Source of the DNA: CAYRGY01 sp964424075
Lineage (GTDB): Bacteria > Patescibacteriota > Gracilibacteria > UBA1369
Reading direction: 5' to 3'
Length of the DNA: 64,000 nucleotides
NCBI GenBank assembly: GCA_964424075.1
Contig: CAYRGY010000001.1
Location: 316,101-380,100 of the forward strand
Part shown: one piece after another, positions 16,974 through 24,196 of the stretch
How positions within the stretch are numbered: the first letter of the stretch is position 1
Layout of the letters: each line of letters starts with the position of its first letter
Translations under genes and position numbers: made by a program
The notes under the pieces: generated by a model
What the model was told of the DNA's origin: nothing
The model's database searches: none
What the model saw: only the letters and a program-made list of their open reading frames with translations

Positions 16974-17198
16974 ATGATTAAATTATATCAATACGAGATG
17001 TGCCCATATTGCGCTAAAGTGAGGAAAAAACTGGCGGAATTACATCTTGAATATGACAAAGTTGAAGTTGATCCGACCAATAAACCGGACATTGTTAAAG
17101 AAGCTAATAATGGAATAGTTCCGGTCTTGGATGATGACGGAAATATTGTCGTTGAGTCCGACGTTATAGTCGACTACTTACAAAATAAATACGGCTAA
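16974..17198 (+). CDS. glutaredoxin/GST-N-like thiol protein
   Basis: 74 residues with a single thioredoxin fold. The active-site CPYC is at residues 10-13 (YEMCPYCAKVRKKL). The cis-proline segment is GIVPVLDDDG, followed by ESDVIVDYL, the glutathione-binding region of glutaredoxins and of GST N-terminal domains. It probably reduces disulfides or carries electrons in the cytoplasm. The ATG at 16974 is chosen over 16908 and 16941 because the promoter maps downstream of or over those codons and because MIKLYQYEMCPYC gives the normal family N-terminus. It ends at the base next to the stop of the convergent smr gene. Confidence 0.85.
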   Translation: MIKLYQYEMCPYCAKVRKKLAELHLEYDKVEVDPTNKPDIVKEANNGIVPVLDDDGNIVVESDVIVDYLQNKYG

Positions 17199-17708
17199 TT
17201 ATTTTAAATAGACATAAATGGCGCCCATTCCTCCATGTCTGGGTTGGGCAGTTTGGAAATCTTTAAGGCGATGTTGATTTTTCATTTCATTTAATTTCTG
17301 CACTACTACCGGTCGCAATTTCGAACGACTACCCTCAGAATGCCTGCCAATTCCGGTAATAATCAGCACCCAGCTATATCCGGCCTGACGCATACCATTA
17401 ACAAAATCTTCCACTTTTTGAGCGGCATCGGCAACAAATTCACCATGCAAATCGATTTGACTTTCAGGCTCACGTGGCACGATTTTACGCTCCACTTTCC
17501 CCTTTTGATGACTTTGATCAGGGTCCCCATATCTATCCTGCCCTTTATCAAAACCCTCCAGTCCTTGTTGTTCAATAAGATCTTTAAATGATTCAGTCAT
17601 ATGATGTATTCCTGATTTATCCGGATCAGCTTGCTCTGATCGTGCACTTTTTTGTTTTAATTTTTGCTTTTGTTCTTCTGAGAACAGATCACCTAGTTTT
17701 AAACCCAT
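17199..17708 (-). CDS. Smr domain protein
   Basis: 169 residues: a charged, Gln/Lys-rich N-terminal half and a C-terminal Smr domain (about 85-165). The domain has the diagnostic IDLHGEFVADA, VLIITGIGRHSEG and a final GGMGAIYVYL. Smr domains bind or cut nucleic acid. Stand-alone versions act as nucleases, for example in ribosome rescue (SmrB), but this role is not proven here. It starts 3 bases after yidD and is the last gene of the M23 peptidase-yidD-smr unit. Confidence 0.88.
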   Translation of the reverse strand: MGLKLGDLFSEEQKQKLKQKSARSEQADPDKSGIHHMTESFKDLIEQQGLEGFDKGQDRYGDPDQSHQKGKVERKIVPREPESQIDLHGEFVADAAQKVEDFVNGMRQAGYSWVLIITGIGRHSEGSRSKLRPVVVQKLNEMKNQHRLKDFQTAQPRHGGMGAIYVYLK

Positions 17709-17711
17709 TGG

Positions 17712-18020
17712 TTATTTTAGAGGATCGTGCCCTCCTTTATTCCATGGATTACAACGAATGATTCTCCATAGACTCAGGGGCACTCCTCTAATAATACCAT
17801 ATTTCTCAATAGCGTCAAAGCCGTAACTGGAACAAGATGGATGAAAACGGCAATAACCATGGGGGAAAAGTGATTTAAACAAGCTATGATCCGGCGACAG
17901 TGTCTTTTGATAGAACAAAATCAAAAAAAGTACCGGAATTCTTGGTACATATACGATCTTTTGCCACCATTTGAGGCGACTAAAATTAGAAGTAATTACC
18001 TGGATTTTGTTTGACGCCAT
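17712..18020 (-). CDS. yidD: membrane protein insertion efficiency factor YidD
   Basis: About 102 residues from the ATG at 18020. The YidD core is complete: LILFYQKTLSPDH, then CRFHPSCSSYGFDAIEKYG and RIIRCNPWNKGGHDP. YidD assists YidC-dependent insertion of membrane proteins. A longer frame to 18092 would add 24 residues with no family support. The start overlaps the 3' end of the M23 peptidase gene by 35 bases. In most bacteria yidD sits beside rpmH-rnpA-yidC; here it is in a different context. Confidence 0.93.
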   Translation of the reverse strand: MASNKIQVITSNFSRLKWWQKIVYVPRIPVLFLILFYQKTLSPDHSLFKSLFPHGYCRFHPSCSSYGFDAIEKYGIIRGVPLSLWRIIRCNPWNKGGHDPLK

Positions 18021-19314
18021 TCTTGTGAACCTCAAAGTGTAAGTGAATTCCTGTTCTACCATAAACTCTACCTGTACGTCCCATTTTACCAATTACTTGT
18101 CCTTGGTCAACATATTGTCCGGTTGAAACTGCAACTGTTTCCATATGTGCATAAAGCGTCTTTAAGCCATTACCATGATCAATAATGATATGATTTCCAT
18201 ATCCGCCACCCCAGGTTCCGACTGATACTTTTTCGACAGTTCCTCCTGCAGCAGACCAAATCGGCGGTTTCCTTACATCAGCAATATCAATCGCATAGTG
18301 TCCTGCTCGATATCCTTGAGTAACTTTACCTCTGGTTGGCCAAATCATTACTTTTCCGGTAGCTGGAGCAGCTTCTGAATTAACACCAATCTGATTACTT
18401 GGTACAACTGCTGAACCGGTGGAAATTCGTGAAGATGTCGCAATCAATGATGGTGAAGTCCTCACAACTGGTGCCGGAAGCGGTTTGGCGCCCGGAATAA
18501 ACAATTCTTCACCGATAGAAAGTGAAGCATCTTCAGCCAATTGATTTTGTCTGACGATGGCAGCTGATTCGACTTCATATAAAGTAGCGATTTTTACTAC
18601 ATCCTGATCTTTTTTAACCTTATGTGTTACTCCGTCAACTGGAGGAATAAACAGTTTTTGTCCCGGTTTAATAGTGGAAGATGCAGTTAATCCATTCTCC
18701 CAAAGCACGGTTTGTGTCTTCAAACCATATTCAGTGGCAATCCCGGACAGTGTTTCACCCGCTTTAATCTCATGTACCAATTTGCCATTTACAATAGTTC
18801 TATCCGCTAACTCTGTCTGCGGGTTAATCTTTGGGATATATCCATCCTGATCAGCGAACAAAGCATTACTACTTAAATAAAAATCTTCCACTCCTTCCAA
18901 AGTCGGAGCATAAGATGAATTTAAAGTATTTGCACTGGTCGGACTGATCATTCCGATTATCATTACAGCACTGACCGCAATACTGAAATTACGGAAAAGC
19001 TTATTCGCTGGAGCAATACGTGGTTGTTCCAGAGATTTATTCTTATTTCCAAGGAAAACAGGCGACAAACTTAAGCCGAAGGTCTTCAGTAAATTCAAAG
19101 GATTATAGCGATCCAAGCTACCAACACCGGCAAAAACTTTGCGGTGTCTAGCCCTCCTTGCGGCAATATTTGCCTCAAGTTTCAGATCAGTATCTTCTAA
19201 TTGTGGTACAGAATTGGAGTTGATATTTTTAGTTTTATATATTAACTGCAACCATCCGCGTAACCCGCTATTGACTTTCCTTATTGATAAAAGAAATGAA
19301 TGGGATGCAATCAA
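17986..19314 (-). CDS. LysM and M23 metallopeptidase envelope protein
   Basis: Up to 442 residues. A basic cytoplasmic N-terminus is followed by one membrane helix (about 110-130). Two LysM peptidoglycan-binding modules follow (about 175-275; first KLVHEIKAGETLSGIATEYG, second THKVKKDQDVVKIATLY). The C-terminal M23 endopeptidase domain has zinc-site motifs HYAIDIAD, YAHMETV and HLHFEVH. The usual GHxGIDIA reads GHYAIDIA, with the His-x3-Asp kept. It probably trims peptidoglycan cross-links or activates amidases at division. The start is uncertain: the frame opens with TTG directly after an in-frame TAG, and no ATG occurs before the membrane helix. Confidence 0.9.
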   Translation of the reverse strand: MIASHSFLLSIRKVNSGLRGWLQLIYKTKNINSNSVPQLEDTDLKLEANIAARRARHRKVFAGVGSLDRYNPLNLLKTFGLSLSPVFLGNKNKSLEQPRIAPANKLFRNFSIAVSAVMIIGMISPTSANTLNSSYAPTLEGVEDFYLSSNALFADQDGYIPKINPQTELADRTIVNGKLVHEIKAGETLSGIATEYGLKTQTVLWENGLTASSTIKPGQKLFIPPVDGVTHKVKKDQDVVKIATLYEVESAAIVRQNQLAEDASLSIGEELFIPGAKPLPAPVVRTSPSLIATSSRISTGSAVVPSNQIGVNSEAAPATGKVMIWPTRGKVTQGYRAGHYAIDIADVRKPPIWSAAGGTVEKVSVGTWGGGYGNHIIIDHGNGLKTLYAHMETVAVSTGQYVDQGQVIGKMGRTGRVYGRTGIHLHFEVHKNGVKQNPGNYF

Positions 19315-19395
19315 CTATGCCCAGCAAAACTATCGTACAAAGAGAATCTAGCAAATCTGATCAGAAATTTCAACCTATTTTTTTAAATATCCAAA

Positions 19396-19441
19396 TTAGC
19401 AAATCAACACATAATAATACCCGAATTCTTAGCAAATCAAC
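19396..19441. repeat. two direct repeats overlapping the M23 gene promoter
   Basis: TTAGCAAATCAAC occurs at 19396-19408 and 19429-19441, a 33-base period (about three helical turns). A partial third copy, CTAGCAAATCT, lies near 19349. The second copy contains the -35 element of the M23 gene promoter. Candidate regulator-binding sites. Confidence 0.5.
19411..19440 (-). promoter_or_regulatory. possible promoter of the M23 peptidase-yidD-smr operon
   Basis: On the minus strand TTGATT (19435-19440), 18 bases, TATTAT (19411-19416). About 90 bases separate it from the TTG start. Confidence 0.45.
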
Positions 19442-19473
19442 TATTACGTATTGACCGGACGATAGGGCGTGTT

Positions 19474-19689
19474 CTATCTTACAAATTTAAGAAGACTCAT
19501 AAAACGTGCTCTCTTCACTGCCTTAGCCAACATTTTCTGATATTTAAGATTCACGCCGGTATAATATCTGGGAACAATTTTTCCGTACTTAGAGACGTAT
19601 TTCTTAAGAAGTTCAGTATCCTTGTAATCAATATAATTGATATTCGCTTTTGTGAAGGGACAAGGTTTGTTGTACTTGTTTTTAGCCAT
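19474..19689 (-). CDS. rpsR: 30S ribosomal protein bS18
   Basis: 71 residues with the bS18 pattern: KPCPFTKANINYIDYKD, ELLKKYVSKYGKIVPRYYTG and a basic C-terminus KAVKRARFMSLLKFV. bS18 pairs with bS6 on the platform of the small subunit. It is encoded 23 bases after rpsF; the single-strand binding protein gene that normally lies between them is absent. Confidence 0.96.
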   Translation of the reverse strand: MAKNKYNKPCPFTKANINYIDYKDTELLKKYVSKYGKIVPRYYTGVNLKYQKMLAKAVKRARFMSLLKFVR

Positions 19690-19712
19690 TTTATATAAAT
19701 TATTAAGTATGT

Positions 19713-20075
19713 TTAAGCTTCCTCAATTATTTTGAGGGCAGAATCCTTTTCCAGTTCTTTCATGGTCTTGGGAGTATATTTGAAGGGAACTTTCACAATC
19801 AAATATCTCATAATTTCCGGTTCTAATCGTAGAGAAGTGTCAAATTCCAAAATTTCCGTAGGGTCGAAGGTGAAATTTATCACAGCATAATATCCTCTTT
19901 CACGTCCATTCATGCTGTAGGCCAGAGGCTTTTCACCCCAAACATCTTCAAAGAAGATTTCACCATGTTTGGAAATCTGTTTTTTGATGGCTTCAAGCCT
20001 TTTATTGCAGGCAGATTCACCCAAATCGGGATCCACTATCACCATCAATTCATACTTAAATTCTTCATTTTTCAT
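19713..20075 (-). CDS. rpsF: 30S ribosomal protein bS6
   Basis: 120 residues. The ferredoxin-like fold starts YELMVIVDPDLGE, with FFEDVWGEKPLAYSMNGRERGYYAVINF in the middle (the region that contacts bS18) and MRYLIVKVPF near the end. The last 15 residues extend past the core. First gene of the rpsF-rpsR pair, with its promoter somewhere in the 118-base divergent gap before the membrane operon. Confidence 0.96.
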   Translation of the reverse strand: MKNEEFKYELMVIVDPDLGESACNKRLEAIKKQISKHGEIFFEDVWGEKPLAYSMNGRERGYYAVINFTFDPTEILEFDTSLRLEPEIMRYLIVKVPFKYTPKTMKELEKDSALKIIEEA

Positions 20076-20182
20076 CCTTTGTTTGGTTAAGAAATATGCT
20101 TAGCCCCCTGGATCATGCCCAAGGAGCACAAAGAAAGTATTCGGAATTTAACAAATCAAAACTGGCTTGGCAAGCAAAAATA

Positions 20183-20191
20183 TGCTAAAAT
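20183..20191 (+). promoter_or_regulatory. extended -10 promoter of the 20-30 kb membrane operon
   Basis: TGC-TAAAAT gives an extended -10 with no good -35. Transcription would start near 20198, downstream of the ATG at 20194, which moves the likely translation start to the ATG at 20212. Confidence 0.5.
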
Positions 20192-20211
20192 AAATGGATA
20201 AATTTATCTTT

Positions 20212-20832
20212 ATGTTAAAAAAGAAATACCCCAAGGATCGCAAACAAATAATTCTGGAAACTGCGCACCCCGATCGTCCTGATCGCGTGGTTTATGAGGA
20301 TCAGCTGCATGAATCAGTGTATGAGGAAAATGAATCCCATGATGCACATCCGGAAAAAAGTTATCTTAAAGCGGTTTTCTCCTGGATTGCCCCTGAATAT
20401 CATCAACACCCTAAAAGCCTGACTTGGTGGGTTGTAGCTGGGATCAGTCTGTTGATCATCATGATCATTGAAGCCTGGACGGGCAATTGGACTATGTTGC
20501 TGGCTACTATGGTATTTGGAGTAGTTTATTGGTATTTGCATGAACATCATCCTCCCAGATTTACCAAAGTGGTCATCTCTGACCTTGGCCTGAAAATAGG
20601 ACACCGCAAAATCCCTTATTCCAAAATCCATTCATTTTGGGTTCTCTATGACCCTCCCAACTTGAAGCGCCTAGTTTTCCGACTGCGCAATTCCTATTTA
20701 TCCGACCTGATAATTGAGCTTGAAGACCAGGATCCGACAGCAATAGCTAATTATTTATCAAAAAATATCACAGAACTTACCGATCAAGAAGAAAGCATTG
20801 CCGACCTCATTGTTCGCTTACTAAAAATGTAA
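20212..20832 (+). CDS. two-helix membrane protein, first gene of the unknown membrane operon
   Basis: 206 residues from the ATG at 20212 (an upstream ATG at 20194 would lie before the predicted transcript start). A polar, His/Glu-rich N-terminal stretch is followed by two adjacent membrane helices (about 72-90 and 95-113). The compact C-terminal domain includes KVVISDLGLKIGHRKIPYSKIHSFWVL. That strand pattern resembles a bacterial PH-like membrane-associated domain, but this is a fold guess only. Its TAA stop overlaps the next ATG as TAATG, tying it to the downstream operon. Confidence 0.7.
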   Translation: MLKKKYPKDRKQIILETAHPDRPDRVVYEDQLHESVYEENESHDAHPEKSYLKAVFSWIAPEYHQHPKSLTWWVVAGISLLIIMIIEAWTGNWTMLLATMVFGVVYWYLHEHHPPRFTKVVISDLGLKIGHRKIPYSKIHSFWVLYDPPNLKRLVFRLRNSYLSDLIIELEDQDPTAIANYLSKNITELTDQEESIADLIVRLLKM

Positions 20833-22433
20833 TGGCACCACAAGACAAAGCACCAAAAAGGCTACCTTCTGAAGAAAATTCCACTCCGGAAACAAATTCC
20901 GCTAGTCCTGATTTGAATTTAAACAAGCAGATAGACAAAAAAAGAATCGAATATGAAAAACAGGTTGATGAGATACTTAAGCAATTTAAGCTTTCCGGTC
21001 GCTTAGCCAAGGATAAGCTTAAAACTCTTCGTGCAACGCTTTTCGCTAATATTCGCCAAAGTGCTGCAAGGGAGATGGGCAGAGAAAATGCTATTCAACA
21101 AGCGGCCCAGCAACAAAGAGAGGCTATAGAACAAAGCGGCGAGGGTACAGTCAGAGTTCCCGTTGAGGGACCTGTAGAAAAAGCAGACGCGCAGATGTCG
21201 GTAGTGGTGGAAACCTTTAGAAAAATTATTGATCATGTAGCTAAGGGCAATCAAATCGATGAGGAGGGTTTAACTAAAGTCATGGCTATGATGCGCCAAT
21301 TTGAGAATCTTAAGACTAATCCCCAAATTAGCGAGCTTTTTACTAAATTGGCTGAAAATAAACCACTTCAGGATCCTGCTGACTTTATGACAATTATTGG
21401 CTTCATTCAACCCATTGAATTGGCTGAGGCTTCTAAAAAACCTCAACAGGTATACGAAAGCTCTCAGGCTGGCGTACTGATTTCCATGTTGAAACCGCCC
21501 CAACGTATGCGCATGGCAGAGCTAATTTATGAAAACAAAGAACCAGCGCAGGCCACTGGAATTATTGAAGGACTTGTTGCTACCGGCATGCTTAGTATGG
21601 CCCAACTGAATCACTTGATAAATTCAAAGAAATTACCTGAAGAAGAGCGAAACAATCTGCAACAGCAAGTTGAAGACGGTTCATTACTGGCAGAACAACA
21701 GGCCTATAGGGAGCATCTGGCTATGTTGGCACATGCCAATCGTGGGGCAGGGGGCGAGAATATTCTCAATCGTATCGGAATGAAGGAAGTTGGCATTGCA
21801 GCCTTGGGAGTCTGGGGATCTGTAACTGCTTTTATGAATTTTGCAGCCGGTTTCCAATTTAATGACATTTCAGGAAGTTTCAGGCGTATCGGTACTAATC
21901 CCTGGTTTTGGGCGGGCAGCGCCGGAGCGGCGGTAGGAGCTTTATCTCTGGCAGGTAATTTAGCCCCGGAAACTACTGAAGATGCCATTGAAAGCACTAG
22001 AGAATTTTTCCGGGGACGCGATGAAAAAGCTGAACTTGCTCAAGAGCATCGCAATAAGTTTTTTGAATATATGCGACGTCCTTTACGCGAAAATCATTAT
22101 CTGGATGAATTTTTAATGTCCGAAGCCCTGTCAGGCCAAAAACAGACCGGATTTGAGGTATTACATGCTTTGAATAGTGATCTGCAAGCAGGAAAAATTA
22201 GTAATTTGGACTATCAAACCTTGCATCAGAGTCTTGATCCTGAACAACAAAAGTGGCTGGATCGGGCTATGTCCCAAGCTCCGGGCTCCGGTGTCGAAGA
22301 AAAAAAGACCCAAGTCATGGATCAAATCAGACTTTTTTATTTATCTGCAAAAGGCTTAAAAATTAATACCCGGGAAGAAGTCGCTCAGGTTATCGCTGAT
22401 TTTAAGCAAGATGAAGGAATTGAAACCAATTAA
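20832..22433 (+). CDS. unknown helical protein with two central membrane segments
   Basis: 533 residues. The first 310 are hydrophilic and mostly alpha-helical, with a charged coiled-coil-like part (about 30-100, rich in Lys, Glu and Gln). Two hydrophobic segments follow (about 317-342 and 357-377), then a charged helical C-terminus that includes FFRGRDEKAELAQEHRNKFF. No family is recognised. Start and end couple tightly to its neighbours: TAATG upstream and a 2-base gap downstream. The layout, with large soluble domains on both sides of a helical hairpin, suits a membrane-complex subunit whose termini share one side of the membrane; that is inference. Confidence 0.75.
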   Translation: MAPQDKAPKRLPSEENSTPETNSASPDLNLNKQIDKKRIEYEKQVDEILKQFKLSGRLAKDKLKTLRATLFANIRQSAAREMGRENAIQQAAQQQREAIEQSGEGTVRVPVEGPVEKADAQMSVVVETFRKIIDHVAKGNQIDEEGLTKVMAMMRQFENLKTNPQISELFTKLAENKPLQDPADFMTIIGFIQPIELAEASKKPQQVYESSQAGVLISMLKPPQRMRMAELIYENKEPAQATGIIEGLVATGMLSMAQLNHLINSKKLPEEERNNLQQQVEDGSLLAEQQAYREHLAMLAHANRGAGGENILNRIGMKEVGIAALGVWGSVTAFMNFAAGFQFNDISGSFRRIGTNPWFWAGSAGAAVGALSLAGNLAPETTEDAIESTREFFRGRDEKAELAQEHRNKFFEYMRRPLRENHYLDEFLMSEALSGQKQTGFEVLHALNSDLQAGKISNLDYQTLHQSLDPEQQKWLDRAMSQAPGSGVEEKKTQVMDQIRLFYLSAKGLKINTREEVAQVIADFKQDEGIETN

Positions 22434-22435
22434 AA

Positions 22436-24193
22436 ATGGCATATCAAATAAATTTTGACTTAAAACTAGATCTCAAGAACAAGGTTTATGACATCCTCAA
22501 GGATTTCCGTAAATTTCAGGCAGAGGGAGCGCCCGGTGATGGTCGTAAAATCTTGATGAATTATCTATGCACTCCGGAATTTAGCGGTGATATCAAAGGT
22601 TCACAATATGAAACTCAATATGACGCTGCCCTAAACACTTATTTCCCCATAAATTCACCTCACAATGAATTTTCCAAATATGAATATCGCGATGACCACA
22701 TCGTTTTTGTGCAGAGTTTGAAGCAGAATATCTCACTAATTACTCAATACTACAATTCAGAATTTATGTCCTTAATTTTGCCGGTAATGCCGGCAGATTC
22801 TGAAGATTTTAATGACCTCTATTTTACCGATGAACAGCAGAAGCTGATTATGCAGCAAATTGTAGTCCCTTCGCTGGCTAAATTGGAATCCAACCGAGTC
22901 GCAGAGCTTACACAAACTGAGGACGGTGACAATGCCTATCAGAATCAGGTCGACAGCATTCTAGCCCAAGACCTGAATGGCAACTTCAGTATTGTAATCC
23001 CTCGCAGAGCCATTAAAACCATTACTGACATTATCAATGATCAAAGTCTGACTGATGCGGAGAAAATTACCTCGATCAGAAATCGTCTCCGCACGGAATT
23101 TGGTGTAGCCAATGCTGATCAGCTTTTTCTCAATCAAAATCTGCAATTTGTACCTTTTAACACTTTGGATTTTGCTGACTACAACACCGACCAATTTAGC
23201 GGAGTTTCGCAGGTTGCTGTCGATTTTAACGATGTTCCCGCAGCCTTAAAACGCCGTTTTGCCAATAAGGTCCGCTATCAACTTGTACTGAATAGTAAAG
23301 GTCGCATCCATTTTGCAGTCGGACAAGCACTTCGACTTAAACCAGGCACCACTAATCAATACATTTCTTTTGACGCTGCCAATATAGAAACTGATCATAC
23401 CGGAACCATCGCGGAGGAAGGAAATAATATTTGGTTTGTTATCGATGAAAATGGCAAATCATACCTGGTTAAAGTCAATTTTGACCTTAATCTTAACGAA
23501 AAAAAATCCGAAATCCACCTTTTTGAGGGTAAGGGCAGTGATAATCGACATTTCGGTGATCTCAATATCCCCGAAATCAGCATTGCCATGGATGATTTGG
23601 AGCAATTGGAAGATCAAACTCTTGAAGATGTCTATCAGCAAGCTCTTGCAGAGCAGACCGAAGTTGAAGAACCGGCTGAGTCAGGTCCTCCCCAGCCTTT
23701 TCCGCATGAACAAAAGGCTCCTACACTTCATATCCCGGTCCCACTAGCTCTTCCTCCTGAACCTCACACCAATGTCACGGTGAAAACTCCACCTGATCTA
23801 ATTCTCAAGCCTAGCACCTCTTTCCATCCCACTACCGGTCAGGAAAGATGGCAAAAAACCAGGCAAACCACTACAGAAGAAACAGTTAATTTGCCTGAAG
23901 ATCGTCGAGTTAAAGCACCTCCCAAGATCAAACCGCCCAAAGCCAGCGCTCCACAAGCAGAACCACAAGCAACACAGCAAGAACAAGCTACTCGCCCCGG
24001 TCAACCTCCTGCCGCCGAAGTTGCTCAAAGACGAAAGCAAAAGTCAGCACAAGCACCTCAAGAGCAACCCTCTTTACCTGCCAAAGCTGCATCATCTTTT
24101 CAACGAAAATTGGTGGCCGGTCTGACCTCGGGAATTATTTTCGGAGGCATTGGAGCACCAACAGCCTTGGAAATATTTAGACATTTTACTTAA
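22436..24193 (+). CDS. unknown protein with Pro/Gln-rich linker and C-terminal membrane anchor
   Basis: 585 residues. Residues 1-400 look like a soluble mixed alpha/beta region with no recognised fold. Residues about 405-550 are low complexity and rich in Pro, Gln, Ala and Thr. One hydrophobic segment near the end (VAGLTSGIIFGGIGAPTAL, about 560-578) would tail-anchor the protein. It is separated from its neighbours by 2 and 3 bases. A tail-anchored protein with a long flexible linker could tether a soluble domain to the membrane machine encoded downstream. Confidence 0.72.
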   Translation: MAYQINFDLKLDLKNKVYDILKDFRKFQAEGAPGDGRKILMNYLCTPEFSGDIKGSQYETQYDAALNTYFPINSPHNEFSKYEYRDDHIVFVQSLKQNISLITQYYNSEFMSLILPVMPADSEDFNDLYFTDEQQKLIMQQIVVPSLAKLESNRVAELTQTEDGDNAYQNQVDSILAQDLNGNFSIVIPRRAIKTITDIINDQSLTDAEKITSIRNRLRTEFGVANADQLFLNQNLQFVPFNTLDFADYNTDQFSGVSQVAVDFNDVPAALKRRFANKVRYQLVLNSKGRIHFAVGQALRLKPGTTNQYISFDAANIETDHTGTIAEEGNNIWFVIDENGKSYLVKVNFDLNLNEKKSEIHLFEGKGSDNRHFGDLNIPEISIAMDDLEQLEDQTLEDVYQQALAEQTEVEEPAESGPPQPFPHEQKAPTLHIPVPLALPPEPHTNVTVKTPPDLILKPSTSFHPTTGQERWQKTRQTTTEETVNLPEDRRVKAPPKIKPPKASAPQAEPQATQQEQATRPGQPPAAEVAQRRKQKSAQAPQEQPSLPAKAASSFQRKLVAGLTSGIIFGGIGAPTALEIFRHFT

Positions 24194-24196
24194 ATC

